From contig NZ_JBBWUA010000014.1 in the NCBI RefSeq assembly GCF_038181555.1, positions 1-64,000 on the forward strand: DNA of 64,000 nucleotides. Reading direction: 5' to 3'. Position numbers and translations under genes: made by a program. This stretch comes from Desulfitobacterium sp038181555 (GTDB lineage: Bacteria; Bacillota; Desulfitobacteriia; Desulfitobacteriales; Desulfitobacteriaceae). This document shows, piece after piece, positions 16,209 to 25,156 of the stretch; within the stretch, counting starts at the first letter, position 1; the number at the start of each line of letters is the position of its first letter. Under the pieces are notes generated by a model, which was not told where the DNA came from, did no database searches, and saw nothing but the letters and a program-made list of their open reading frames with translations.

Positions 16209-18354
16209 TGCGAATTTTAAAAAGAAAGTTGAAGATGCCTTGGAGAATCCCATTCTCCGTGGAGCATTAGGTCGTTTTGGTGATGTTTATGGTAAGAATC
16301 GCGAGCAAGCCTACCAAGGCTATGACTTTGAGAAACTTCGTGAAAAAGTGGTTGAGGTTAAATCCTATGCTGCTGAGCATCTAGATGAGATGATAGATCA
16401 ATTTGAGAAGGCAGCAACGGCAAGAGGTGCGAAAGTTTTCCATGCTGAAACCGGAGATGATGCCAAAAAATATATCATCGAACTAGCGAAACAGCAGCAG
16501 GTTAAAAACATTGTTAAGTCCAAGTCCATGGCCTCGGAAGAGATTCACCTAAATGATGCCTTGATCAGTGAAGGTTTTGACGTTCAAGAAACTGACTTGG
16601 GTGAATGGATTATTCAATTAGCAGGACAGAAACCTTCCCATATGGTGATGCCCGCCATCCATATGACTAAAGAGCAAGTGGCTGATACATTTAATGATAA
16701 CCTTAGCTATCATAATGATCCTGATATCACCAAGCTAGTCAAGACCGCTCGGGCCGAAATGCGCAAGAAATTCATGGAAGCTGATATGGGCATTTCTGGA
16801 TCTAATATCGCAGTTGCTGAGACGGGAACTCTCATGATGGTGACGAATGAGGGAAATGCACGTTTAACCTCGACGATGCCGCGGGTTCATGTTTTCCTAG
16901 TGGGACTTGAGAAATTTGTTCCTAAATTCGAAGATGCCGGCTATATTTTACAGACCTTGCCCCGTAATGGCACAGCTCAACAGCTGACCAGCTACGTCAC
17001 TATGATTACAGGCCCTAATCCAACCTATTATGCGGACGGGTCCGTTCAAGACAAGGAATTCCATATCATCTTGATGGATAATGGACGTCGCAAAATGTAT
17101 GCCGATGAACAGTTTAAGCAGACCTTCCAATGCATTCGCTGCGCGGCATGTTTAAATGTGTGCCCGGCTTTCCAACTTGTTGGCGGACATGTTTACGGCC
17201 ATATTTATACCGGCGGCATAGGTACTATTTTGACTGCATTCCTTAACTCTGAAAAGGATGCCGAAAATCCTCAGAATCTCTGCCTCCAATGCGGTAAATG
17301 TACCGAAGTCTGTGCCGGTAAGCTGGATATTCCTGGTATGATTCTAGAGATTCGGAATCGGATCGGTGATCAAAAGGGTATGGCAGTTATGCCGAAGTTT
17401 ATTTTGGATGTTGTATCCAACCGTCGATTATTCCATTCCCTTCTGCGGGTTGCTTCGAAAGCTCAATTGCCCATTTCTAAGGGTCAGCCGATGATTCGCC
17501 ACTTACCCTTCTTCTTATCGGGCTTGACCGATAAGCGCAGCTTGCCGACTGTCGCTGACGTACCCTTCCGAGATGTAATTAAGAAAATTGATCAAGATAT
17601 TAAGAATCCCCAAGGTACCATCGCTTTCTTCGGCGGTTGTCTTATCGACTTTGTCTATCCGAAAATCGGTGAAGGGGTCGTTAAGGTATTAAATGAAAAA
17701 GGGTATAAAGTCATTTTCCCTGAAGGACAATCTTGTTGTGGGGCACCCGCAACCTATATGGGTGATCGCAAGAATGCTCGGAAATTGGCTGTCATGAATA
17801 TTGAAGCGATGAATGCTGAAAGTGTAGATTATGTGGTATCAGCGTGCCCGACCTGTACTCATGCACTTATAGATAGCTTTAAAGAGCTGCTTGCTGATGA
17901 TCCGGTCATGCTTAAGCGTGCCGAAGAGCTCAGTAAGAAATCTATGGACTTCTCAAAGCTTCTGACGGTCTTAGGCGGTCTGGAAGAGGATGGAGACGGT
18001 GTTCCTTTGAAAGTCACCTATCATGACTCCTGTCACTTAAGACGGAAGATGAATGTTATTCAAGAACCACGCAATATCCTCGCGAATATAAAAGGCGTTG
18101 AAGTTGTGGAGATGAATGAGTCAGATCGCTGTTGTGGCTTTGCAGGATCATATTCCATTAAATTCCCTGAAATGTCCGGACCAATTTTGGAGAGAAAGCT
18201 TCGCAATATTGATGCCACAGGGGCAGAAGTTGTAGCTGTAGATTGCCCGGGATGTCTCATGCAAATTTCCGGTGGATTGGATCAAACCGATCTGAATGTG
18301 AAGGTAATGCATACGGCGCAATTGCTATTGGAAAAGCGCCAAAACAAAAAATAA
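16201..18354 (+). CDS. LutB-LutA fusion: LUD, 2x[4Fe-4S] and CCG-domain protein
   Basis: This 717-residue protein joins parts that are separate in Bacillus. An N-terminal LUD domain spans about 60-300. Two ferredoxin motifs follow, CIRCAACLNVC at 311-321 and CLQCGKCTEVC at 361-371. Two CCG domains of the LutA/HdrB type end the protein, with GGCL near 480, QSCCGAP near 511, DSCHLRR near 610 and RCCGFAG near 648. It probably carries electrons from 2-hydroxyacid oxidation through Fe-S clusters. It is coupled to lutC by an 8-base overlap, with GGGGAGGG as ribosome site. The true substrate could be lactate or another 2-hydroxyacid. Confidence 0.85.
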   Translation: MADANFKKKVEDALENPILRGALGRFGDVYGKNREQAYQGYDFEKLREKVVEVKSYAAEHLDEMIDQFEKAATARGAKVFHAETGDDAKKYIIELAKQQQVKNIVKSKSMASEEIHLNDALISEGFDVQETDLGEWIIQLAGQKPSHMVMPAIHMTKEQVADTFNDNLSYHNDPDITKLVKTARAEMRKKFMEADMGISGSNIAVAETGTLMMVTNEGNARLTSTMPRVHVFLVGLEKFVPKFEDAGYILQTLPRNGTAQQLTSYVTMITGPNPTYYADGSVQDKEFHIILMDNGRRKMYADEQFKQTFQCIRCAACLNVCPAFQLVGGHVYGHIYTGGIGTILTAFLNSEKDAENPQNLCLQCGKCTEVCAGKLDIPGMILEIRNRIGDQKGMAVMPKFILDVVSNRRLFHSLLRVASKAQLPISKGQPMIRHLPFFLSGLTDKRSLPTVADVPFRDVIKKIDQDIKNPQGTIAFFGGCLIDFVYPKIGEGVVKVLNEKGYKVIFPEGQSCCGAPATYMGDRKNARKLAVMNIEAMNAESVDYVVSACPTCTHALIDSFKELLADDPVMLKRAEELSKKSMDFSKLLTVLGGLEEDGDGVPLKVTYHDSCHLRRKMNVIQEPRNILANIKGVEVVEMNESDRCCGFAGSYSIKFPEMSGPILERKLRNIDATGAEVVAVDCPGCLMQISGGLDQTDLNVKVMHTAQLLLEKRQNKK

Positions 18355-18385
18355 TCAATTCTAAGTTGTCAATTTTTATGAGAAG

Positions 18386-18413
18386 AAAAGCATTGCTTCA
18401 AGGCAGTGCTTTT
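18386..18413 (+). terminator. Intrinsic terminator after the LutB-LutA gene
   Basis: AAAAGCATTGC at 18386-18396 pairs with GCAGTGCTTTT at 18403-18413, with one G-T pair and a 6-base loop. Confidence 0.7.
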
Positions 18414-18541
18414 CGATCATTTTACTAGAAATATTTCCTTGTATCTCTGTTTTTGTGGTAAAATATATATACAAAAATACGGGGACGAAGTTGTGCCAAG
18501 GCAACCGTTCCCTCATGACCTAAGGCGACCTAGGAGGAACT

Positions 18542-19237
18542 ATGATTAAAGCCATTCTTTTTGACTTAGACGGGACCTTGACTCTGATGAACCAAGAGGA
18601 ATTCATGAAGAATTACGTGGGGCTTTTAGCTCCTCGTTTTAAGAGTCTTCTTTCCCCAGAGAAATTTGTTAAGCAGCTCAACCGTTCCACTGAGGTTATG
18701 ATTAAACAACCCCAAGAGGGAAAGACTAACTTGCAAGTGTTCATTGCCGATTTTACGAAAGGGACAGGTCTAACCTATAACGCTTTATGGCCCATATTCG
18801 AGGCTTTTTATGCAACTGATTTTCCGGCGTTAAGTTATTTAGTTAAGGTTAATCAGCATGGGAAGGAAGCTGTGACGAATGCTCTAGAGGGAGGATATAA
18901 GGTCGCTATTGCTGCTAATCCGGTGATGCCACTGATTGCCATCGAAGAGCGGATTCGTTGGGCAGGTTTAACTCCGCAGATGTTTCAGGTTGTTCCTTCC
19001 ATAGAGTCCTTTCATTTTTGCAAACCTCACATTGGATTCTATAGGGAGCTAGCTGAGAATCTTGAGCTGGACCCAAGCGAATGCTTAATGGTAGGTAACC
19101 ATCCAGTAGAGGATTTAGTAGCCCAAGACATCGGCATGAAAACCTTCTATGTGGGGGATACCACGGAAGGGATCCAAACAACATACACGGGGGATATTGC
19201 TGAATTAGCACAGCGCATCATTGCGAGAAATCTTTAA
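18542..19237 (+). CDS. HAD-superfamily hydrolase
   Basis: This 231-residue HAD phosphatase has the nucleophile motif LFDLDGTLTLM near 6-16, IAANPVMP in place of motif II near 120, the motif III lysine region CKPHIGFY near 159 and the motif IV GNHPVEDL near 182. ATG 18542 follows TAGGAGG. HAD enzymes of this kind dephosphorylate small metabolites, and the sequence gives no substrate. It is close to the next gene (48 bases) and may be co-transcribed with it. Confidence 0.85.
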   Translation: MIKAILFDLDGTLTLMNQEEFMKNYVGLLAPRFKSLLSPEKFVKQLNRSTEVMIKQPQEGKTNLQVFIADFTKGTGLTYNALWPIFEAFYATDFPALSYLVKVNQHGKEAVTNALEGGYKVAIAANPVMPLIAIEERIRWAGLTPQMFQVVPSIESFHFCKPHIGFYRELAENLELDPSECLMVGNHPVEDLVAQDIGMKTFYVGDTTEGIQTTYTGDIAELAQRIIARNL

Positions 19238-19285
19238 CCATGAAATTACACCTTCGAGTATTTCATGAAGGAGAGGGAATACATC

Positions 19286-19738
19286 ATGGGAGTTTTTGTA
19301 CAACAAGTATCCAGCAATAGCTGGAATCCTGTTGAATCACATAGTGTACCGAGCCATTTGCGAGGATTGCTTCAGGAGTTTTTAAGTCGATATCGAGAAC
19401 TACAAAGTGCTAGACATCGGGAAGTGGCTTGGGTAATGGCGGTGATTTCCCTAGGTTTTTTTTGTCTAGGGAGTGTGATGTTTACTCCAGTGGTCGAGGT
19501 CTCCTCCTTGTTGAGTATTCTCTTGCTTGTAGGCTTTTTTCTTGCTTTAAAGCAATATCTAAAGGTGCGCAGGCTAGCTGAGCATGTTTATATCAATGTT
19601 CATATTCTCTATCACCATCTCTTAGGTAAGCTAGAGGTAGGTTTTTGTGAGCACGAATTTCCTTGCCAGTGTACCGAGAATTTTCGCAAGTACATGTGGA
19701 ATCGTTACGGGATTTCTTTTTATGGAAACTCTATCTAG
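19286..19738 (+). CDS. Small membrane protein, unknown
   Basis: This 150-residue protein has two adjacent hydrophobic helices (about 49-67 and 73-93) making a membrane hairpin, with a helical N-terminus and a C-terminal part containing GFCEHEFPCQCTENF. ATG 19286 is preferred because AAGGAGAGGG lies at the right distance; an upstream ATG at 19265 overlaps that site. I know no family for it. The three cysteines near the end may bind a metal. Confidence 0.6.
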   Translation: MGVFVQQVSSNSWNPVESHSVPSHLRGLLQEFLSRYRELQSARHREVAWVMAVISLGFFCLGSVMFTPVVEVSSLLSILLLVGFFLALKQYLKVRRLAEHVYINVHILYHHLLGKLEVGFCEHEFPCQCTENFRKYMWNRYGISFYGNSI

Positions 19739-19837
19739 GCAACCAATATTTGAGATGATAAAATAGAAAATGGACATAATAAAAAAGCAATCTATTAAAG
19801 GTCTATGCCATGAATTAAATGAGAAGGGATGAATAAT

Positions 19838-20002
19838 ATGAAAAAGTATGTATGCACTATCTGTCAGTATGAATATGATCCAGCAGTAGGGGATCCTGAT
19901 TCCGGTGTTGCACCAGGCACTGCTTTCGAAGATATCCCAGAGGATTGGGTTTGCCCAACTTGCGGAGTAAGCAAGGACCAGTTTGAAGTCGTCGAAGAAT
20001 AG
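19838..20002 (+). CDS. Rubredoxin
   Basis: This 54-residue gene encodes a complete rubredoxin with the two iron knuckles CTIC at 6-9 and CPTC at 39-42, plus the usual YDPAVGDPDSGVAPGTAFED and PEDWVC core. It is a one-electron carrier in anaerobes, serving oxygen- or peroxide-reducing enzymes and other acceptors. ATG 19838 has GAGAAGGG upstream; the in-frame ATG at 19829 touches that site. It stands alone with a perfect terminator. Confidence 0.97.
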   Translation: MKKYVCTICQYEYDPAVGDPDSGVAPGTAFEDIPEDWVCPTCGVSKDQFEVVEE

Positions 20003-20012
20003 TACATAAGAA

Positions 20013-20048
20013 AGATGAACTCATGTAAATTGAGTTCATCTTTTTTTT
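20013..20048 (+). terminator. Intrinsic terminator of rubredoxin
   Basis: AGATGAACTCA at 20013-20023 pairs with TGAGTTCATCT at 20031-20041 across a 7-base loop and is followed by a T run. Confidence 0.92.
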
Positions 20049-20049
20049 C

Positions 20050-20406
20050 TTAACTCATGGTGTCTGAAGGTAGTTCATCAGTAGATTCCGGCTCATATCC
20101 ATCATTAGTTGCTATCATGGTCATATTTGTATTCTGATCGGCTTGTGTGTCGATGCTGGGCATGGACATGGGATATCCGGGGACGGCAGTGTTTTGGAAT
20201 CCATTGTTGACCCCAGAGTACATAGCCGGATTAGCTTGAGCCCCATTGTTTTGCCCCATATTGAGATGAATTTGCACCGGTACGGGTTCAGCTAGAAGAA
20301 TATCCTTCTCCTTGTACCCCATAGCAACAAGCTCAAGGTACCTCTTCTGGGCCTCTCGCTCACTAAAAAGCTCTATTTCCTTTTTTAAACAAACCACATA
20401 TTCCAA
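20050..20406 (-). CDS. Small unknown protein with low-complexity tail
   Basis: This 118-residue protein has an N-terminal charged segment (LKKEIELFSEREAQKRYLEL, then GYKEKDILLAEPV) that recalls general-stress YflT-like folds, and a tail rich in Asn, Gln, Met and Pro. TTG 20406 is chosen because GAGGTGAT lies eight bases upstream. It has no membrane helix. It lies 50 bases after the helicase gene on the same strand. Function is unknown. Confidence 0.55.
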   Translation of the reverse strand: MEYVVCLKKEIELFSEREAQKRYLELVAMGYKEKDILLAEPVPVQIHLNMGQNNGAQANPAMYSGVNNGFQNTAVPGYPMSMPSIDTQADQNTNMTMIATNDGYEPESTDELPSDTMS

Positions 20407-20456
20407 GTTTATCACCTCAAGACAATTATGAGCATTTCTTGGAATAGTTATGCATG

Positions 20457-22709
20457 CTAAAGTGCGAGAACTGCCGCTTCATCACGATCAAGTTTATCCA
20501 TACAAACTTTTAAACGCTGGAGCAAGGCCGGTTCTTTGATGGCATCGCGCATTTGGCGGAGTAGGTCAATGGTACGTCGAATCACGGAGATGATATCTCC
20601 TTCATCCAGATTAGATAGTCGCTGAACCTCCGGAAAAGAGAGGCCTTGACTCCATGAGTAGACAATGATCGAAACTCTTGGATCATAGCGCACTGAATCT
20701 GTGCCACAGACGCTTTGAATATAACGGGATAGTTCTTGGATGGGTGTCCAGTCTAAGACGGGTAATCTTTGAAAATAGTCGTTTTTACGGGATTCAAAAT
20801 CAATAGCTGAAAGCAAACCATTTAATTGGTCGTCGTTCAAGGTATCAAATACATCTGAAAAAATAAGCTCCGTTACTAATAATTCCTGGACGTAGATATG
20901 GCGCGCACATTCCCCGCGGGGGAGTAATTCATCATCGCGGATATATCCCAGTTGAATTAATTGATTCTTTTTATATTGAAATTCATTGAAGAAATAGTCT
21001 TGACCCGGCAAAGTCTTGAGCTCTTTACGGATATCAACCATGCTTTGCTGCAATTTTCGACGCTGTTTATTTTCCTTCTCGCACAGCTCTAACTTTGAGT
21101 TAGGGCATTTTTGCGGGGTCTGGGATAATAGCTTTTCCCAATTTTTTATTTTGCGGGCCATTTCTCGGCCGTAGACTCGATTTTGGCGGCGTGGTCCTAA
21201 AGCGTGATAGGCCCGTTTAAGGCGGTCCAATTCTGTCTTTTTCGGGAGATATCTGACGGGACAGGTATAGCTGTCGGCATGTTTACACACGTGTTCACCT
21301 TTGTTACCAAACTGTTCTTCCAGTTGAGCTAATTCAGCAATCAGATGTCCGTGAATCTGGAGATTGCTGTGAGCGGCAAAGCTTTTCTGAAAGTAGATCT
21401 GGATTTGCTCAAGTGTGAGGGTGAGCTGAAGATTCAAGACCGTGTTATAGCTTAGTTTAAATTGACTGGTCAGTGGTTCTAAACGGTTAATATTGAAGCG
21501 GGGAGGGGGACTTTTTTCCATATAATTTAGATCTACAAGAGCAAAGGAATAGCCTCGTTCATCTAATCCCCGTCGGCCCGCCCGTCCGGACATTTGAAAA
21601 AATTCGTGATTAGCCAAGGAACGAAAGTTGCGACCGTCGAATTTGTTTAAGCTATCAAAGCAAACGGAACGAACCGGGTAATTGATGCCTACGCTGAAGG
21701 TTTCGGTACAATAAAGGACATGAATAAGGCGTTTAAGAAACAGCTCTTCAACCAGGACTTTTTGCGAGGGTATAAGCCCCGCGTGGTGAAAAGCAATTCC
21801 TTTGACCGCAAGCCGTCGCAACAAGCGTGTGGAGGCTGACCATTCTTCTTCCGGGCCAAAATGATCTAGAAAAGCATCCTCGACTTGTTTTCTTTCTTGA
21901 GGCTTTAAATAATTGGTTAAAGAGGCTAATTCTGATGCCTTATCGGCACATTGTTTGCGACTGAAGACAAAGTAGAGAGCAGGTAGATATTGTTTTTGGA
22001 TGACCTTAATCAAGTCAATATGACTGGTTGGGGCAAACAAGCTACCCTCTTGAGGAGGGGCGGATGTAATTCTTTGGCGATAATATTTCCAGAGCTTGTC
22101 ATAGGTGATCAAACCGGTATCCTTTGAAAAGTAATAGTATTCTAAAGGAACAATGCGACGATGTTCTTCGATCAATGCGACATCCTCTTGGCGAATGGTT
22201 CCGATCCACTCTACCAGCTGATGAGCATTGGCAATGGTAGCACTCAAGCCCAATAGCTTCATGTGCGGGGGAGCTAAAATAATGGACTCTTCCCAGACAG
22301 TACCTCGTTCCTCATCATTAAGCCAATGAATCTCATCGAAAATGATGTAGGACACGGATTCCAAGGTAGGGTCGTTGGTAATCACTTGGTTTCGGAAAAT
22401 CTCAGTTGTCATAATGAGTAAAGGAGCTTCCGAATTGAGCACCACATCCCCGGTAAGGATACCGACATTTTCAACGCCGAACAGGGCTTTATAATCCTTA
22501 AACTTCTGGTTGCTCAGTGCTTTAATGGGTGCGGTATAAATAATTCGTCGTCCATCGGCCATGACTTTTTCGACTAAATAATCAGCGACGAGTGTTTTTC
22601 CTGTTCCGGTGGGAGCAGCGACAATTACAGATTTTCCGGCATCAATGGCATCTAAGGCTTCTTCTTGAAATGCATCTAAAGTTAAGCCGTGATATGTGCG
22701 TGCAGACAT
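20457..22709 (-). CDS. Ski2-like DEAD/DEAH-box helicase
   Basis: This 750-residue superfamily 2 helicase is of the Ski2/Mtr4 type. Motifs are APTGTGKT near 31-38 (Walker A), FDEIHWL near 125 (DEIH box), GLSATI near 155 and QMSGRAGRRG near 373 (motif VI). Two unusual cysteine pairs, C475-x7-C483 and C535-x7-C543, lie in the C-terminal half and may hold a metal or Fe-S cluster. RNA or DNA unwinding is expected; the substrate is not evident. ATG 22709 starts the gene on the minus strand. Confidence 0.88.
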   Translation of the reverse strand: MSARTYHGLTLDAFQEEALDAIDAGKSVIVAAPTGTGKTLVADYLVEKVMADGRRIIYTAPIKALSNQKFKDYKALFGVENVGILTGDVVLNSEAPLLIMTTEIFRNQVITNDPTLESVSYIIFDEIHWLNDEERGTVWEESIILAPPHMKLLGLSATIANAHQLVEWIGTIRQEDVALIEEHRRIVPLEYYYFSKDTGLITYDKLWKYYRQRITSAPPQEGSLFAPTSHIDLIKVIQKQYLPALYFVFSRKQCADKASELASLTNYLKPQERKQVEDAFLDHFGPEEEWSASTRLLRRLAVKGIAFHHAGLIPSQKVLVEELFLKRLIHVLYCTETFSVGINYPVRSVCFDSLNKFDGRNFRSLANHEFFQMSGRAGRRGLDERGYSFALVDLNYMEKSPPPRFNINRLEPLTSQFKLSYNTVLNLQLTLTLEQIQIYFQKSFAAHSNLQIHGHLIAELAQLEEQFGNKGEHVCKHADSYTCPVRYLPKKTELDRLKRAYHALGPRRQNRVYGREMARKIKNWEKLLSQTPQKCPNSKLELCEKENKQRRKLQQSMVDIRKELKTLPGQDYFFNEFQYKKNQLIQLGYIRDDELLPRGECARHIYVQELLVTELIFSDVFDTLNDDQLNGLLSAIDFESRKNDYFQRLPVLDWTPIQELSRYIQSVCGTDSVRYDPRVSIIVYSWSQGLSFPEVQRLSNLDEGDIISVIRRTIDLLRQMRDAIKEPALLQRLKVCMDKLDRDEAAVLAL

Positions 22710-22860
22710 TGAAAATCATCTCATTTCTTCCGGAGTTTTATCTATTTTAACAAACCCTTCTCTAAGGGTCAAATTATGGAAGGATTCTATGAAGATTATG
22801 GCATGAGTAAGCCAAAAAGGCCATATGATGAAACAAGAACTGGCCAAGGGGGGAGTCTAA

Positions 22861-23730
22861 ATGTCATTGCGCCTAGAGGCCGAGGAAGCCATGGGGCTTC
22901 GCTTTCCGGAAAGAAATGGAGAAGCGATGATACGCTTTGATGAAACCATGGAGGTACCCCAGGGTGCGGAAACGCTCATGCGGGGACTTTATCGCAATCC
23001 AGAGGAAATCAAAACAGGGTTTAAAATCCTCCATCAGGAGACGGCTACTTTGCTAGAGATCATTTTGCCTCGGCGGGCCCGTTTGAGAGAATGGCTGGAG
23101 GAGCTTCCCGAGCAACCAAAGGAAGCGGAATCCTTCCTCCGCGAAACGTCGCAAAAAATTCAACAACAGGACCGCAAAGTGTCGCACATGGAAAATGAAT
23201 TGATCTCCAAATTAGCGGAGTCAGGCATGGACGACCTGTTTCCTTTACCCTTATCCGTGTTTGTCCAGCTTTCATATTCTGAACCCTGTGCTAAGATTTT
23301 TCTGCGTCCCTTAGGAAGGTTTGCCGAGATTTTAAAATTGAATCCAGAGATTGTGCGACAAGTCGTGCGGATTCATTTACTCTATTGCTTGTTGATTATC
23401 GGCGGCCAAGATTTAGATGGTCAATCCTTTCGTCGCGGAAATGAAGATTCGACTCTAATCGGTATTGCGTCCTTTTTTGCCCTAAAGCATATGAAGAAAG
23501 CCACCCCTGAGTACCAGCACTGCTATACGGAATGGGTGAAGGCTTGGGGTGGAAAAAGTTATCTTCGTTTGATACCCCAAGAAAGCAGCGTAGAAAAAGT
23601 AAGAGCCGCCATGGTGTTTTGGCGGCGTAATCCCGAATTATCTTGGGAAGCTACTTGGAACGGTCTTCGTCCTTTAGATATGGAGAGTTCAACAGGTCCT
23701 CGCCCACTTGCCTCATGGCCAATCCGCTAA
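22861..23730 (+). CDS. Uncharacterised 289-residue protein
   Basis: I do not recognise this soluble, mostly helical protein. It has an acidic N-terminal part with a likely coiled segment (LRETSQKIQQQDRKVSHMEN near 100), then a more hydrophobic helical part (VRQVVRIHLLYCLLIIGG). No signal peptide is seen. ATG 22861 follows AAGGGGGGAG. It ends convergently with the Crp/Fnr gene and overlaps it by 18 bases, a tight arrangement without room for a separate terminator. Confidence 0.65.
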   Translation: MSLRLEAEEAMGLRFPERNGEAMIRFDETMEVPQGAETLMRGLYRNPEEIKTGFKILHQETATLLEIILPRRARLREWLEELPEQPKEAESFLRETSQKIQQQDRKVSHMENELISKLAESGMDDLFPLPLSVFVQLSYSEPCAKIFLRPLGRFAEILKLNPEIVRQVVRIHLLYCLLIIGGQDLDGQSFRRGNEDSTLIGIASFFALKHMKKATPEYQHCYTEWVKAWGGKSYLRLIPQESSVEKVRAAMVFWRRNPELSWEATWNGLRPLDMESSTGPRPLASWPIR

Positions 23731-24387
23731 TTCATGAGGGAGCAGAATTTCCATGCGATCCTCATTTTGGCGGATTATCGCGGATTTCTTCCATTGATTA
23801 AGGGTGCGATTAACCAATTCCCTTGAAGTGCCAATCATACTGGCTAAATCCTTGTTGGTAAGTGTTGCATCATAATATATGGGTTGTCCTTGCGTAGTAG
23901 CTGGCTTAGCTAGGCGAAGTAAGAGGGTGGCCAAAATTCCTGCCGTAGAACGGCTAGTCAAAACTCGAATGAACTCCTGATTCATACGCAAACGCATATT
24001 GAGCTTGCGAATGAGTGCTACTGCTAAATGAGGATGACTTTCTAATATTTCAACCATCCCTTCATTGGATAACACAAGAAGAGTGCTGTCCCTCAGTGCT
24101 TCTGCGGTAGCCGGATAGGAACCGGGTTCAACCAAGAGTATTTCTGCGAGGCTGTCACTGGGACCGCACCAATCGAGTATTTGTTCATCACCATTAGGCA
24201 AAGCTTTACTGAGCTTCACTTGACCTTCAAGGATAAAATAAACCTGGGAGCCGATTTCTCCTTCAATAAAGAGAATTTGCCCTTTTCGATATTTCCGGGT
24301 TTTGAAAAGAGGCAAAACGGGTGATAAATCTTGATCAGGTAGGGATGAGAATAAACTAAAACGTCTTAGTAGTTCTGGATCCAGCAA
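23713..24387 (-). CDS. Crp/Fnr-family transcriptional regulator
   Basis: This 224-residue regulator has a cyclic-nucleotide-binding-like beta-roll (GQILFIEGEIGSQVYFILEG near 36-55) and a C-terminal winged helix with LTNKDLASMIGTSRELVNRTL near 175-195. It has one cysteine in DWCGP, so an Fnr-type Fe-S cluster is unlikely. Its effector might be a small ligand or redox signal, as in CprK and other relatives from this group. TTG 24387 follows GTGAGG. Its target genes are not evident. Confidence 0.9.
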   Translation of the reverse strand: MLDPELLRRFSLFSSLPDQDLSPVLPLFKTRKYRKGQILFIEGEIGSQVYFILEGQVKLSKALPNGDEQILDWCGPSDSLAEILLVEPGSYPATAEALRDSTLLVLSNEGMVEILESHPHLAVALIRKLNMRLRMNQEFIRVLTSRSTAGILATLLLRLAKPATTQGQPIYYDATLTNKDLASMIGTSRELVNRTLNQWKKSAIIRQNEDRMEILLPHELADWP

Positions 24388-24548
24388 AATAATACCTCAC
24401 TTTACACGAGCTAAAAGATGGTTTCTCACAACATCATATGAATAGGAATATTATTAGTAGAGACTTATTTTCTTGCTGTTAAGGCAACTATAGAAATCCA
24501 GGGCAAGGAGAGCAGTAATCGAGGACTGAGAGATTAAAGGAGAGTAAG

Positions 24549-24665
24549 ATGGCAAAAGTGGAGAGTGTTCCAATTAAAATACAGTTTACTGTAGACTCAC
24601 CCTTTAAAATCACGGCAATAATCATTCAATTTCTGGTTATAATTTTAATCATTATTTGCAGTTGA
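24549..24665 (+). CDS. Small single-helix membrane peptide
   Basis: This 38-residue frame starts at ATG 24549 behind AAAGGAGAG. It has a polar first half (MAKVESVPIKIQFTVDSPFK) and a hydrophobic second half rich in isoleucine that would form one membrane helix. The frame is too short to prove by itself; the ribosome site is the main support. Confidence 0.45.
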   Translation: MAKVESVPIKIQFTVDSPFKITAIIIQFLVIILIIICS

Positions 24666-24690
24666 TTTTGGATTGGGTAATCTGGATTGA

Positions 24691-24960
24691 TTATGTATGG
24701 GAGGGTGCCTCGGCAACGCGCTGGGCAGCACTAACAATAGCGGAAATAACCCGAGCTTTATCGGGCAAGGATTCCGACTCCCATTGGGTTAGTATTTCCC
24801 CACGGAGAGAAACATAGTATCTGCTGGGTAACTGGTTTAAGGAAAGAGCTGCTATGTCGGCTTGACAACGATCGCATGAGCATGGTAATTGATATTTTTC
24901 CATATACTCTTTTAAAACATGATGTACCACACTTTCGGTGTGGTTTTTTAATTCATACAT
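24691..24960 (-). CDS. ComFB-domain protein
   Basis: This 89-residue protein fits the ComFB (late competence development) family. The cysteine motif CSCDRC at 27-32 and the following DIAALSLNQLPSRYYVS are the family signature. ComFB-domain proteins have been reported to bind cyclic dinucleotides, which fits the HD-GYP protein encoded at 33266. ATG 24960 follows GAGGAGG. It stands alone, convergent with the small membrane peptide. Confidence 0.85.
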   Translation of the reverse strand: MYELKNHTESVVHHVLKEYMEKYQLPCSCDRCQADIAALSLNQLPSRYYVSLRGEILTQWESESLPDKARVISAIVSAAQRVAEAPSHT

Positions 24961-25156
24961 GACTCAGCCTCCTCTAAAAATACTATCCTATCTTCATAAT
25001 AGTGGGAATTTGTCGGATGCACAAGAGAATTAATTTTAATTTTCACTTGCTCTGTCTGCAAAGTTGCTTTTTCCGAGGAGGAAATAATATTAAAATGAAT
25101 GTATACTTATTTTTAGTGGAAAACATCACTGGGCGTATAAAAAGTGAGGGAAAGAA

